From positions 1 through 64,000 of the forward strand of contig NZ_JAUSWH010000005.1 of assembly GCF_030815125.1 (NCBI RefSeq): DNA of 64,000 nucleotides, read 5' to 3'. Of the stretch, positions 24,559 through 33,062 are shown piece after piece. The notes under the pieces are model-generated. The model was not told the DNA's origin, did not search any database, and was given only the letters and a program-made list of their open reading frames with translations. This DNA comes from Allorhizobium paknamense. Its GTDB lineage: Bacteria > Pseudomonadota > Alphaproteobacteria > Rhizobiales > Rhizobiaceae. A program made the position numbers and the translations under genes. Every line of letters starts with the position of its first letter. Positions within the stretch are counted from its first letter, which is position 1.

Positions 24559-25551
24559 ATGAAACGCTTTCTTCCCGATACTTTCACCATTCTGCTTGTC
24601 TGCACAGTTGCGCTTGCCTCCGTATTGCCCGTCAGCGGCCAGCCGGCCCACTATTTTGCCTTTGCGACGAAACTTGCCATCGCGGCCCTGTTTTTCCTGC
24701 ATGGGGCGCGGCTGTCTCGGGATGTGGTGCTGGCGGGGCTTCTGCATTGGCGGCTGCATCTGGTCATTCTGGCCACCACATTCGCGATTTTCCCGCTCCT
24801 GGGCCTCGGCCTGGGCTTTCTCTTTCACGATCTTCTGCCCGGACCGCTTTACCTCGGCATTCTCTATATCTGCGTGCTGCCGTCTACCGTGCAGTCGTCC
24901 ATTGCCTTTACCTCCATGGCTGGCGGAAACGTGCCTGCCGCCATCTGTGCCGCCTCTGCCTCCAATATTTTCGGCATGATTCTCACCCCCCTGCTCTGCG
25001 GGCTCCTGCTCTCGGCGGGTGGTCATGGCGGTGTGTCGCTGGATGCGGTATCGCAGATTTTTGTGCAATTGCTGCTGCCCTTCCTGGCCGGGCAGCTCCT
25101 GCAGCCCTGGATCGGCAATTGGGTGCGGGCGCGCAAGAAGCTTCTGGCGCCGATCGACCGGGGCTCCATTCTCATGGTCGTCTATTCCGCCTTCAGTGAA
25201 GCGGTGATCGAGGGCATCTGGTTGAATTTCGATCTTGGGGATATCGCCATGGTTCTGGCGATCAATATCGTTCTTCTTACTCTGGTTCTGGTCATCACCA
25301 CTTTTGGCAGCCGCGCACTTGGCTTCTCCCGGGAAGATGAAATTGCCATCACCTTTTGTGGATCCAAAAAGAGTCTCGCTTCCGGGGTTCCCATGGCCAG
25401 CGCCATTTTCGCCGGGCAAAGCATCGGCGCCATTGTCCTGCCGATCATGCTGTTTCACCAGATCCAACTGATGGCCTGTGCGGTCATCGCGCAGCGCTAC
25501 GCGGCCAAGCGGCAGGCGGAACATGCTGCGGAAGTACCAATCTCGGCATAA
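24559..25551 (+). CDS. Bile acid:sodium symporter family (BASS/SBF) transporter
   Basis: A 330-residue inner-membrane protein with about ten hydrophobic segments. Family motifs: FFLHGARLSRDVVLAGL, LPSTVQSSIAFTSMAGGNVP (the sodium and substrate crossover region) and CGSKKSLASGVPMA. The YfeH-type subgroup has unknown substrates, probably organic anions. It is monocistronic, with a 178-base upstream gap containing a short family-B repeat and no GGAAC promoter in the expected spacing. Confidence 0.9.
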   Translation: MKRFLPDTFTILLVCTVALASVLPVSGQPAHYFAFATKLAIAALFFLHGARLSRDVVLAGLLHWRLHLVILATTFAIFPLLGLGLGFLFHDLLPGPLYLGILYICVLPSTVQSSIAFTSMAGGNVPAAICAASASNIFGMILTPLLCGLLLSAGGHGGVSLDAVSQIFVQLLLPFLAGQLLQPWIGNWVRARKKLLAPIDRGSILMVVYSAFSEAVIEGIWLNFDLGDIAMVLAINIVLLTLVLVITTFGSRALGFSREDEIAITFCGSKKSLASGVPMASAIFAGQSIGAIVLPIMLFHQIQLMACAVIAQRYAAKRQAEHAAEVPISA

Positions 25552-25628
25552 ACAGAAGGTTGTCTTTGCGGTGTGGAGAACGCTGCGGAGCAGGATAGAG
25601 GAACCTGCTTTATTTTTGCCATAGATGT

Positions 25629-25653
25629 GGAACTTTGGTGGCGATAACGGGTT
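25629..25653 (+). promoter_or_regulatory. EcfG-type promoter of the 71-residue gene
   Basis: GGAAC 25629-25633, 16-base spacer, GGTT 25650-25653, 29 bases before ATG 25683. Confidence 0.65.
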
Positions 25654-25682
25654 AGGGCTTCATAAATGGAGGAGCCCCACCC

Positions 25683-25898
25683 ATGCCTGAAGTGTTTTGC
25701 GATATTCTGCCTGAGCCCACCGGCTGGATTTTCATCGTCAACGGCACCCCCTCGCCGACCTATCCGAATGACCGGCTGGCCATGGAGGCCGCCCGCAGCC
25801 ACGCACGCCACCAGCGGCTTGGCCGGGTCATCCTGCGGAAGCAGGATCTCCTGGGCCGTATGATGAAAGTGGCTGTCGAGGATCATGTCGCTCACTGA
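25683..25898 (+). CDS. Small hypothetical protein, 71 residues (DUF2188-like shape)
   Basis: Starts MPEVFCDILPEPTGWIFIVN and continues with PSPTYPNDRLAMEAARSHAR, a beta-hairpin followed by a helix, reminiscent of DUF2188-type proteins, though I cannot assign it firmly. GGAGGAG lies upstream of ATG 25683. A GGAAC-N16-GGTT motif ends 29 bases before the start, which supports a real, stress-induced gene. An intrinsic terminator lies at 26068. Confidence 0.72.
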   Translation: MPEVFCDILPEPTGWIFIVNGTPSPTYPNDRLAMEAARSHARHQRLGRVILRKQDLLGRMMKVAVEDHVAH

Positions 25899-25911
25899 GA
25901 TGACAAACAGC

Positions 25912-26045
25912 TACTGCATAATTCCTTAAATCGGAATCGATTTAAGAATAAAATTATGCAGCAAATATAAATCGCTACAGCGAACCCTTGTGCGCCATAT
26001 ATGGCGCACGGCGCTGTAGCGCCTTTCAGGGTTTCACGGAAATGC
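25912..26045. repeat. E and F repeat cluster
   Basis: E palindrome CTGCATAATTCCTTAAATCG and a GCGCCATATATGGCGC-centred hairpin (F-like) flanked by CTACAGCG and CGCTGTAG. Confidence 0.7.
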
Positions 26046-26067
26046 TCTGAAGTGTTGATGAAAACCT

Positions 26068-26094
26068 GGCCCGCGCTGCGGGCCGGCTTTTTTT
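26068..26094 (+). terminator. Intrinsic terminator
   Basis: Stem GGCCCGC/GCGGGCC followed by GGC and seven T. It probably ends the transcript of the 71-residue gene. Confidence 0.7.
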
Positions 26095-26118
26095 GATGAA
26101 GAATTGGTATAAGGAAAT

Positions 26119-26149
26119 CCCCACCCCTGCCCTTTCGGGCGGGATGGGG
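26119..26149 (-). terminator. Hairpin after yciF
   Basis: A strong GC-rich hairpin (CCCCACCCCTGCCC with GGGCGGGATGGGG) starting 18 bases after the yciF stop on the reverse strand. Its T tail is poor, so it may act as a weak terminator. Confidence 0.45.
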
Positions 26150-26166
26150 AAAAGACATGTGCGATA

Positions 26167-26670
26167 TCAGGCCGCCTTCTTCTTCTGGGCGGCGGTGTTG
26201 ACGGCGGTTTCCGCCAGCTTCGTCAGGCTTTCATCGGTTTTCGATTCTTCCGCCAGGGTTTGATCCAGCAGGGTGACCGCTTCCTTCAGGCCCAGTTGCG
26301 AAGCCCAAGTCCGAAGCGTGCCGTAACGGCTGATTTCATAATGCTCCACCGCCTGGGCGGCAGCCAGAAGGCCGGCATCGAGCGCGGGCGCACCCTTGAA
26401 CTCCTCCAGAATTTCCTCACCTTCCTCCAGGATGCCGTCGATGGCCGGGCAGGTTTTCGCACGCGGACGTTTGCCGATCAGTTCAAAGACCTGTTGCAAC
26501 CGCTCCACCTGACCTTCGGTCTCATCCCGATGCTGCTCGAAAGCCTGTTTCAGCTTCTGGTCCTGAGCGCCGCGTGCCATCTTGGGCAAGGCTTTCAAGA
26601 TCTTGCGTTCAGCGTAGTAAATATCTTTCAAGGTCTCGTAAAAAAGATCCTCAAGCGTCTTCTCTGCCAT
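26167..26670 (-). CDS. YciE/YciF ferroxidase-like protein (DUF892)
   Basis: A 167-residue helical protein of the DUF892 family: LEDLFYETLKDIYYAERKIL, then HRDETEGQVERLQQVFELIG, and AVEHYEISRYGTLRTWA. The paired Glu and His residues (YYAERK, EQHRDETE, VEHYE) form the diiron site expected of a ferritin-like fold. The C-terminus is a lysine- and alanine-rich tail. Such proteins are stress-induced in many bacteria. The upstream motif GGAAC-N16-AGTT is 100 bases away and is weaker than others in this region. Confidence 0.92.
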   Translation of the reverse strand: MAEKTLEDLFYETLKDIYYAERKILKALPKMARGAQDQKLKQAFEQHRDETEGQVERLQQVFELIGKRPRAKTCPAIDGILEEGEEILEEFKGAPALDAGLLAAAQAVEHYEISRYGTLRTWASQLGLKEAVTLLDQTLAEESKTDESLTKLAETAVNTAAQKKKAA

Positions 26671-26770
26671 GATAGGCCTCCTTGTTGTTTTAGATAATTA
26701 GACTAAGAATGACAGTTTCTGGCGATTTTTTTATGATTAATCGCTTGCATGTCCTTCCTTGCTGGTCTCG

Positions 26771-26795
26771 AACTCCGTTTTTACGTCTTTGTTCC
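26771..26795 (-). promoter_or_regulatory. Possible EcfG-type promoter of yciF
   Basis: Reverse strand: GGAAC (26791-26795), 16-base spacer, AGTT (26771-26774), 100 bases before ATG 26670. Weaker -10 element than the others. Confidence 0.45.
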
Positions 26796-26804
26796 TCGCC
26801 AATA

Positions 26805-27362
26805 TTATTGACTGAAACTCTGGGCGCGGAGAAAATGCATGCGCAGGGTCGCAAATTCCGAAGCAGCATAGGTCTTGAGAGGGCCTGCCTTGCCTTGATC
26901 GGCATAGGCGGACATCAGCCGCATTGCCTGTTCATGCATATTGACCTGGGCCGACAAGAAGGCCGCGTCGAATTGATCGGGGGCGGCCTCCAAGGCCTCA
27001 AGGCGGGTTTGCTGTTCTTCCGGCAGGGTCTCGCTCAACTGGATGTTCTCCGACTTTGCCGCTTCCACCAGTTCGGCCTGGGCACGCCGGTGGTCCTGAG
27101 CCAACTGCCTTGCGAAGGCCTTCACGGCCTCGCTCTGCGCTTTTTGGTCTGCGATGGCGGCGGCTTTGATTTCGAAGAGATTGGCCGCAGCTGCCTGGGC
27201 TGCAAACTCCTGCGGCGTTGGGGCTTTTGCCTGATTATTCGCCGGGGTTGGCGGTTGCGGTGTCTGCACGGCTGGCGGCGGCATCTGTGGGGCCTGCTGC
27301 GCCGAAACCGAAGCAGCATAAAGGAGGGCGAGCGGTGCGATGAGAAGCGGTTTGACGGTCAT
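26805..27362 (-). CDS. DUF4142 exported protein
   Basis: About 185 residues with a signal peptide (MTVKPLLIAPLALLYAASVS, cleavage near SAQQ), a proline- and glutamine-rich linker, and the four-helix DUF4142 region: FAAQAAAANLFEIKAAAIAD, then AVKAFARQLAQDHRRA and the C-terminal EFATLRMHF. Periplasmic helical proteins of this ferritin-like family occur with BON and YciF genes in stress regulons. ATG 27362 and 27368 are both possible. A GGAAC-N16-GGTT motif lies 83 bases upstream. Confidence 0.88.
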   Translation of the reverse strand: MTVKPLLIAPLALLYAASVSAQQAPQMPPPAVQTPQPPTPANNQAKAPTPQEFAAQAAAANLFEIKAAAIADQKAQSEAVKAFARQLAQDHRRAQAELVEAAKSENIQLSETLPEEQQTRLEALEAAPDQFDAAFLSAQVNMHEQAMRLMSAYADQGKAGPLKTYAASEFATLRMHFLRAQSFSQ

Positions 27363-27445
27363 GAGCATCCAATCCGTAAACGTCGGGATTTGTAAGCTAT
27401 GGGTGGCCGTCGCGGCATGGGTCGGGACAGACGGCATGGGCCTCT

Positions 27446-27470
27446 AACCCGGGAGTTGGAACGATGTTCC
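27446..27470 (-). promoter_or_regulatory. EcfG-type promoter of the DUF4142 gene
   Basis: Reverse strand: GGAAC (27466-27470), 16-base spacer, GGTT (27446-27449), 83 bases before ATG 27362. Confidence 0.62.
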
Positions 27471-27594
27471 TGTCATTGGGTGTGGTTGGTCTGGAATCGA
27501 GAAGGCGAAGTTTATCGGATGAAAACCGGCCTCTTTTTCACAAAGGTCCATAGGCAATGCTGGCCGGTGCTTTTGCTGGAATTGTTGTTGAGGC

Positions 27595-27620
27595 GGAACA
27601 AAGGAAGCAATCGGCAGGTT
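27595..27620 (+). promoter_or_regulatory. EcfG-type promoter of the 255-residue BON gene
   Basis: GGAAC 27595-27599, 17-base spacer, GGTT 27617-27620. It is 168 bases before ATG 27789, with a repeat block between. Confidence 0.55.
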
Positions 27621-27670
27621 CAATTGATGAGACATGCAGACCTGAGCCGAGGCCAGATCTGCCCGTTTCT

Positions 27671-27776
27671 TAGAGCATGTCCGGTGAGCACGTGTTCACC
27701 GGACATGCTCTAAGTCTTTGATTTTTCGCATTTTCGGCCAGAAAACCGCGACTGCACTTTTCTTGGAAATGCTCTA
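27671..27776. repeat. D palindrome plus reversed B element
   Basis: Second copy of the pair at 17618, directly before the 255-residue BON gene. Confidence 0.75.
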
Positions 27777-27788
27777 GAGGAGACTGTT

Positions 27789-28556
27789 ATGGCTTATGAA
27801 GATCGTTACCGCAATTTTGATGACCGTCGCCGCCTGAGGCCTGAACGTTATGAGCGTAACTCCAGCGACTACGGCCCGCATGAGAGCGGTTATGTGCGGG
27901 GCTATGACGATTATCGCGGCGGCTATGGCGATCAAGGCGCCGATCATCAGCGCGACTTCGGCTACAGCGGTGGATATGGCGGCGGGATGGGCTCATCGCG
28001 CTACCCGCGCATGGGCCGGGAAGACTGGAGTTCGGACGATCTTGGTTATGGCGATGGTCTGCGCCGTTCGGGCAGCGACCGCAGTCAGCCACGCCAGAGG
28101 TATGATTCTGAAGGATATTATCCCTCCGATCATCCTGAATACCGCGGGGGCTATGGCCGCGGGGAAGCAGGAAACGGCTGGCACCGCGATCGCGGCTTTA
28201 TGGAAAAGGCAAGTGATGAGGTGGCATCCTGGTTTGGAGATCGCGAGGCAGAACGCCGCCGGGATCTGGACCAGCACCGTGGCAAGGGTCCGCGTGGTTA
28301 TAAGCGCACGGATGCCCGCGTCCTCGAAGATGTCAATGACCGCCTGAGCGATGATCCCGCCGTGGACGCCTCCGATATCGATGTGCAGGTGGCGGACGGC
28401 GAGGTCACGCTTTCCGGGGAGGTGTCTTCGCGCTACGAGAAGCGCCGTGCGGAAGATGTGGCTGAATCGGTATCCGGCGTCCACAATGTCCAGAACAATA
28501 TCCGGGTGCGTCGTGCTTCGCCGTCGGATGCCTCTTCGACGACCTCTTTTAGCTGA
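27789..28556 (+). CDS. SWFGD/BON-domain protein
   Basis: A 255-residue protein. The first 140 residues are low complexity, rich in Gly, Tyr, Arg and Asp (repeated YGxG and GGY). Next comes ASDEVASWFGDREAERRRD, the SWFGD motif, then HRGKGPRGYKRTDARVLEDV and a BON domain (IDVQVADGEVTLSGEV, then RRAEDVAESVSGVHNVQNNI). No signal peptide is seen. It shares the GKGPR-BON plan with the protein at 16613. A GGAAC-N17-GGTT motif lies 168 bases upstream, separated from the gene by a D/B repeat block. Confidence 0.88.
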   Translation: MAYEDRYRNFDDRRRLRPERYERNSSDYGPHESGYVRGYDDYRGGYGDQGADHQRDFGYSGGYGGGMGSSRYPRMGREDWSSDDLGYGDGLRRSGSDRSQPRQRYDSEGYYPSDHPEYRGGYGRGEAGNGWHRDRGFMEKASDEVASWFGDREAERRRDLDQHRGKGPRGYKRTDARVLEDVNDRLSDDPAVDASDIDVQVADGEVTLSGEVSSRYEKRRAEDVAESVSGVHNVQNNIRVRRASPSDASSTTSFS

Positions 28557-28568
28557 GGGCTGGAGTTC

Positions 28569-28634
28569 AGAGCCTAATCCGACCGGAGTGAAACGAGGGT
28601 CGGCACTATTATGCTGCAAAAAACAAAACTCTAG
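28569..28634. repeat. C-type repeat
   Basis: AGAGCCTAATCCGACCGG ... ATTATGCTGC, between the BON gene and the 83-residue gene. Confidence 0.65.
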
Positions 28635-28661
28635 CAATCCCTGACAAGCCTGGAGACGACC

Positions 28662-28913
28662 ATGCATTCCGACAAACAGCGCGGCCCTAACCTGAACGAG
28701 GGCCGAAATTCCGAGCCTCCTACCACCTCTTTGCCAGACAGCGACGAGGTGTTGAAGACCGGTAGGCGGGAGGAGATTGATCCTGATGAGCGTGCGAAGC
28801 TTGCGGCGCTCCGTGAGGCGCAACGCGCCCACGGCGATGTCTTTCTGGTAAAATCCGATCTGGAAGATGAGGATCAGCGGTCAGCAGCACCAGGAACGCG
28901 AGAGCAGCCCTGA
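28662..28913 (+). CDS. Hypothetical polar protein, 83 residues
   Basis: Starts MHSDKQRGPNLNEGRNSEPP; strongly charged and probably disordered, with a helical middle (DERAKLAALREAQRAHGDVF). GGAGACGACC precedes ATG 28662, a good ribosome site. The stop codon overlaps the ATG of the next tiny membrane gene (TGATG), so the two are translationally coupled. No family recognised. Confidence 0.65.
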   Translation: MHSDKQRGPNLNEGRNSEPPTTSLPDSDEVLKTGRREEIDPDERAKLAALREAQRAHGDVFLVKSDLEDEDQRSAAPGTREQP

Positions 28914-29053
28914 TGCGAGACCCGCAGCAAAATCCGATATGGGACCGGGCCTTTGGCGGTGATACCGCGAAAGGAACGGTCCTTTTCATGGCTTATATGG
29001 GTCTCTTCGTTCTGGTGGGGGCAACGCTTGTCTTCCTGTTGGGCCCGCCTTGA
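28913..29053 (+). CDS. Tiny membrane protein, 46 residues
   Basis: Starts MRDPQQNPIWDRAFGGDTAK, then one membrane helix FMAYMGLFVLVGATLVFLLG and a short end PP. It is below the length cut-off of most gene finders, but the TGATG overlap with the preceding gene and the clean hydrophobic segment support it. Possibly a membrane partner of the 83-residue polar protein (inference). Confidence 0.6.
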   Translation: MRDPQQNPIWDRAFGGDTAKGTVLFMAYMGLFVLVGATLVFLLGPP

Positions 29054-29058
29054 ACGGC

Positions 29059-29661
29059 TCAGGACAGGGAGGCCTGAATGTTCAGAAACTCCTCGGAGGT
29101 TGTCAGCTGGACCTGGGCGGAAAAACGGGTGCCCATCAAGGTTAGCGATGCGTCATGGGTCAGGTCGATTGCGCTGCACAAAGCATCCTTGACCACAACC
29201 ACCTTGAAGCCGAGATCGATAGCCCCGAGGCCTGTGGCCATCACGCAGACATCCGTTTCGCCGCCAGAGAGAACGAGCGTGGTGACGCCCTCCGCCCGAA
29301 GAATATTTGCAAGTCCTCCCTGGAACCAGGGAGAATAGGTGGCTTTGTCGAAAAGGCGTGCGGGTGGCGTCAATTCCGCCAGTTCAGGGATCAGATCGGT
29401 CAGTTCCGGCTCAAGATGGCTTCGCGTCATCATCCACCAATGCCGATAGTAATCCTGCCAGGCTCCTTGTGCCGCGTCAGGAGTGACCGGAGGTTGAAAG
29501 CGCGTGAAAATGGTGTGGGCGGGGATGGCTCTCGCAAGGCGTACCACGATGGGAATGGCCCTCTCCATCCAGGGCACTCTCCAGGGCGTATCTTCCGCAA
29601 ACATTCTCTGCATATCCACGCACAGGTGGCGCCATTGACCTTCAATATGGATTTCCGTCAT
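29059..29661 (-). CDS. Isochorismatase-family cysteine hydrolase
   Basis: A 200-residue hydrolase with the catalytic triad visible: Asp16 in LCVDMQRMF, Lys106 in LFDKATYSPW and Cys139 in ETDVCVMAT, with the GGETD cis-peptide turn. Members cleave amides such as nicotinamide, biuret or N-carbamoyl compounds, and the actual substrate is not evident. It is monocistronic. A GGAAC-N16-GGTT motif 79 bases upstream places it with the stress genes. Confidence 0.9.
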   Translation of the reverse strand: MTEIHIEGQWRHLCVDMQRMFAEDTPWRVPWMERAIPIVVRLARAIPAHTIFTRFQPPVTPDAAQGAWQDYYRHWWMMTRSHLEPELTDLIPELAELTPPARLFDKATYSPWFQGGLANILRAEGVTTLVLSGGETDVCVMATGLGAIDLGFKVVVVKDALCSAIDLTHDASLTLMGTRFSAQVQLTTSEEFLNIQASLS

Positions 29662-29740
29662 GGCTCACGTCATTATCATTCTAGCTGGTTGCGAAAGTCG
29701 ATGCCGAACCGGTTTTTGCCGCCGTCATCCTCGCTCTTCG

Positions 29741-29765
29741 AACCTGCACCGAAAATTTCTGTTCC
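29741..29765 (-). promoter_or_regulatory. EcfG-type promoter of the cysteine hydrolase gene
   Basis: Reverse strand: GGAAC (29761-29765), 16-base spacer, GGTT (29741-29744), 79 bases before ATG 29661. Confidence 0.62.
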
Positions 29766-29916
29766 TTTTCGGTAAGCATAAATGTTAGCAATTCACAAAA
29801 TGTAAGCCGATTGCCGTTAAATCTCAGCCTCGCTGACCTAGATAATATCGCACTTTGGGCAATCACTGCCCGGCTGCCATGCCTTTCATCGCTCCAGACG
29901 CAGGTTCTCGACACCC

Positions 29917-32805
29917 ATGTTCCGTAATGCCCACCTGACCAAGGTCGATCTCGAGACCCTTTTTGATCTTTCGCCAAATCCTTATCTGATTATCGACCGC
30001 GAGCTGGTGATCGTTGGTATGAACATCGCTTATCTCACTGTCACCATGCGAGATCGGGCGGAGCTTTCGGGGCGGAAACTTTTTGAAGCATTTCCCAGTG
30101 AGGCAGGTTCGGTCTCGGACAGGATGCTGCGTTCCTCCTTGAACCGGGTTCTGGAAACGGGCCAGGTCGATCATCTGCCGCTCATTCCCTATCCGATCGC
30201 CTTGCCCGATGGACGCATAGAAGAGCGTTACTGGAGCGCCACGCACACGCCGCTTCTGGACGAGACGGGGCAGGTTCAGCTCATTTTGCAGCATACGGTG
30301 GATGTGACGGAGGTGCAGCGCCTTCGCCAGCGGGCTGAAAACGACATGAAGGTGGAGGTGGATATTCTCCGCCGCGCCCATGAAGTGAGTGGCCTCAATC
30401 TTTTGTTGGACCGGGAGCGTGGTTATTTTCGCTCGCTTCTGGAGCAGGCCCCGAGCTTTACAGCGGTGTTGCGCGGGCCGGATCATGTCTTCGACCTGAC
30501 GAACGCGGCCTATCGTTCGCTGGTGAAGCGGGAGAATCTGACTGGAAAGCGCGTGGCCGATGCCCTGCCGGAGGTGGCGCTTCAGGGGTTCATCGAGGTG
30601 CTTGATCGGGTTTACCAGACGGGCGAGCCTTTCCAGGCCCGTGCCATGAAGGTGATGCTGGAAGGTGATCCTGACGGGACCGTTCGTGAGCTTTACCTGG
30701 ATTTCGTTTTCCAGCCGATTCTGACCGAAACGGGTGAACCCTTCGGTATCTTCGTGCAAGGTCACGATGTGACGGAGCAGAAGCTGGCGGAAGATGCAGC
30801 ACGCGAGAATGAGGAGCGCTTTCGCTCGCTCGCCCAGACCGTGCCGAACCATGCCTGGTCGATGACGCCGAACGGCGAGATCGAATGGTGCAATGACCGC
30901 TTCTACGAATATTCGGGCCTTGATCCGGAAACGGTGATCGGCCGCACGCCCGGACAATCCGTTCATCCCGAGGATATGGAGCGCCTTGCCTCGGCCTGGG
31001 CTGGCGGCCAGCGCACCGGCCAGTTGATCGAGACGGAACTCCGGTTCCGCCGACATGATGGCATCTATCACTGGCATCTCACTCGGGCCATTCCCTTCTT
31101 TGATGATGAAGGCCGGTTGGTGCGCTGGGTGGGCACAAATACCGATATCGAGGTTCAGAAAAGGACCGAAGAGCAACTCGAATATCTGGCCGAAATGCTG
31201 GAGCACCGCATTGAGGAGCGGACGCAGGAACTGGAGCAGACCCAGGAAGTGCTGCGACAGAGCCAGAAAATGGAAGCCATCGGCAATCTGGCCGGCGGTA
31301 TCGCCCATGATTTCAACAATCTCCTGCAGGTGGTGGCGGGCAATCTGCAATTGCTGGCCCGGCATGTCGCTGGCAATGTGAAGGCCAATCAGCAACTGGA
31401 AAATGCGCTGACGGCCACCATGCGCGGAGCGAGGCTTGCCTCGCAGCTGCTGTCCTTCAGCCGCCGTCAGCCGCTGGCGCCAAAGGTGATCAATCTCGGA
31501 CGGCTGGTGCGCGACATGGATCACATGGTGCGCCGCAGCCTGGGGGAAGCCATCGAAATCGAGACGATCGTGGGCGGTGGTCTCTGGAATACGCTGGTCG
31601 ACCCGACCAATGTGGAAACGGCGGTACTCAATCTGGCGATCAATGCCCGCGATGCCATGGAAGGCCGTGGCAAGCTGACCATCGAGATCGGCAATGCCTA
31701 TCTCGATGACGATTATGTGCGCTCCACACCGGATGTGGGGCCCGGCCAATATGTGATGCTGGCGGTGACGGATACCGGCCCTGGCATTCCAGCGGATATT
31801 ATCGAAAAGGTCTTCGACCCCTTCTTCACCACCAAGCCGGAAGGCAAGGGCACTGGCCTCGGCCTTTCCATGGTCTATGGTTTTGTCAAGCAGTCTGGCG
31901 GCCATGTGCGGATCTACAGCGAGGTGGGCTCCGGCACCACGGTCAAGCTCTATCTGCCGCGTTCGCTGGAGCAGGAGGATGTGGTTCAAAACACGCCGCT
32001 GGCTATCGTCGGCGGTTCGGAAACCGTGCTGGTGGTGGAGGACGATGAGGCCGTGCGGGAAACGGCGGTGTCGCTGTTGATGGATCTTGGCTATACCGTT
32101 TTGAAGGCACGGGACGCGGCGGCGGGCCTTGTCGTTCTCGACAGCGGGGTGGCCATCGATCTTCTCTTTACCGATGTCGTCATGCCCGGACCGCTGAAAA
32201 GCACCGAGCTTGCCCGTCGTGCCAAAGAGCGGTTACCGGCGATCGGCGTGCTGTTTACCTCCGGCTATACCGAAAACTCCATTGTTCATGATGGCAAGCT
32301 GGATGCCGGTATCCAGTTTCTCAGCAAGCCCTATACGCGCGATCAACTGGCACGGAAGGTTCGCCAGATTATCGATGCGGAAAAAGCGGCGCTGCAAACC
32401 ATTCTCCCCTCCCCTCCCCCACCTGTTGTTCCCTTGGTTCAGAAACGGCAGCTTTGTGTGCTGCTTTGCGAGGACGATTTCCTGATCCGGCTGAGCACCA
32501 CCGAAATTCTGGAGGAAGCCGGCATGCAGGTGCTGGAGGCAGGCTCGATTGCCGAAAGTCTTGCGGCTGTGGAGACGGCCTCCCCTGACATTCTGGTCAC
32601 GGATCTGCATCTGCCGGATGGATCCGGATCCGATCTGGCCCGGGTTCTCCGCGAGAAGCGGTCTGACCTGCCCGTTATCTTCGCGACGGGCGATAGCCGG
32701 TCATCCGCTGCAGGAGAGATCGAAGGCGCGGAAATCATGGCCAAACCCTATTCGCATGCCGCCCTTGAAGCGATGATCCGCAAGCTCTGCGCTGGTCCCT
32801 CATAA
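29917..32805 (+). CDS. Hybrid sensor histidine kinase with three PAS and two receiver domains
   Basis: A 962-residue soluble kinase. Three PAS domains are seen: residues about 12-130 ([15 protein letters not shown]), 168-290 ([20 protein letters not shown]) and 300-410 ([20 protein letters not shown]). A coiled linker leads to the H-box [19 protein letters not shown] with phospho-His at about 464, then the ATPase N and G boxes ([25 protein letters not shown]). Two receivers follow, with acceptors near Asp753 (LFTDVVMP) and Asp896 (LVTDLHLP). No transmembrane segment is seen, so the signal is cytoplasmic. It is followed by a family-A repeat and then the LOV kinase gene. Confidence 0.94.
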   Translation: MFRNAHLTKVDLETLFDLSPNPYLIIDRELVIVGMNIAYLTVTMRDRAELSGRKLFEAFPSEAGSVSDRMLRSSLNRVLETGQVDHLPLIPYPIALPDGRIEERYWSATHTPLLDETGQVQLILQHTVDVTEVQRLRQRAENDMKVEVDILRRAHEVSGLNLLLDRERGYFRSLLEQAPSFTAVLRGPDHVFDLTNAAYRSLVKRENLTGKRVADALPEVALQGFIEVLDRVYQTGEPFQARAMKVMLEGDPDGTVRELYLDFVFQPILTETGEPFGIFVQGHDVTEQKLAEDAARENEERFRSLAQTVPNHAWSMTPNGEIEWCNDRFYEYSGLDPETVIGRTPGQSVHPEDMERLASAWAGGQRTGQLIETELRFRRHDGIYHWHLTRAIPFFDDEGRLVRWVGTNTDIEVQKRTEEQLEYLAEMLEHRIEERTQELEQTQEVLRQSQKMEAIGNLAGGIAHDFNNLLQVVAGNLQLLARHVAGNVKANQQLENALTATMRGARLASQLLSFSRRQPLAPKVINLGRLVRDMDHMVRRSLGEAIEIETIVGGGLWNTLVDPTNVETAVLNLAINARDAMEGRGKLTIEIGNAYLDDDYVRSTPDVGPGQYVMLAVTDTGPGIPADIIEKVFDPFFTTKPEGKGTGLGLSMVYGFVKQSGGHVRIYSEVGSGTTVKLYLPRSLEQEDVVQNTPLAIVGGSETVLVVEDDEAVRETAVSLLMDLGYTVLKARDAAAGLVVLDSGVAIDLLFTDVVMPGPLKSTELARRAKERLPAIGVLFTSGYTENSIVHDGKLDAGIQFLSKPYTRDQLARKVRQIIDAEKAALQTILPSPPPPVVPLVQKRQLCVLLCEDDFLIRLSTTEILEEAGMQVLEAGSIAESLAAVETASPDILVTDLHLPDGSGSDLARVLREKRSDLPVIFATGDSRSSAAGEIEGAEIMAKPYSHAALEAMIRKLCAGPS

Positions 32806-32827
32806 CGCCATGGTTCGGGAGTTCTTA

Positions 32828-32947
32828 TACGAACGGTCATTGAAGATGACCCTCCGTATTCCCTTTTCGAATATCTCAAGCCCCTAACGCAATTGAGATA
32901 TTCGAAATCTCTTCAAGGCGAGGATGCGTGAGCATCTTCGAGCCTTG
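32828..32947. repeat. Family-A three-hairpin repeat after the hybrid kinase
   Basis: Third near-identical copy, 23 bases after the stop at 32805. Confidence 0.85.
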
Positions 32948-33002
32948 GTATTATGGGGTTGTGAAGAAATTGGAGTACGGGATAATTTTTTAAAAGGCTC
33001 CT

Positions 33003-33027
33003 GGAACAATTTTGAAGCAATTGCATT
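33003..33027 (+). promoter_or_regulatory. Possible EcfG-type promoter of the LOV kinase
   Basis: GGAAC 33003-33007, 16-base spacer, CATT 33024-33027. It fits the looser GGAAC-N18-TT pattern but has A for G in the -10 element. It ends 35 bases before ATG 33063. Confidence 0.45.
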
Positions 33028-33062
33028 CAGGGTTCCGTGAAGTCAAAGAGTGTCGAAAGAGA

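Larger units (their letters stand above)
27363..27788. other. 426-base divergent region between DUF4142 and BON genes
   Basis: No gene. Holds two divergent EcfG-type promoters and, from 27671, the D+B repeat pair. Confidence 0.55.

Noticed and set aside
29863..31989. Long open frame (about 700 codons) on the reverse strand opposite the hybrid kinase
   Set aside because: It lies entirely antisense to a gene with clear PAS, kinase and receiver motifs. Its His-rich, low-complexity product has no domain, and it is explained by GC-rich codon bias.
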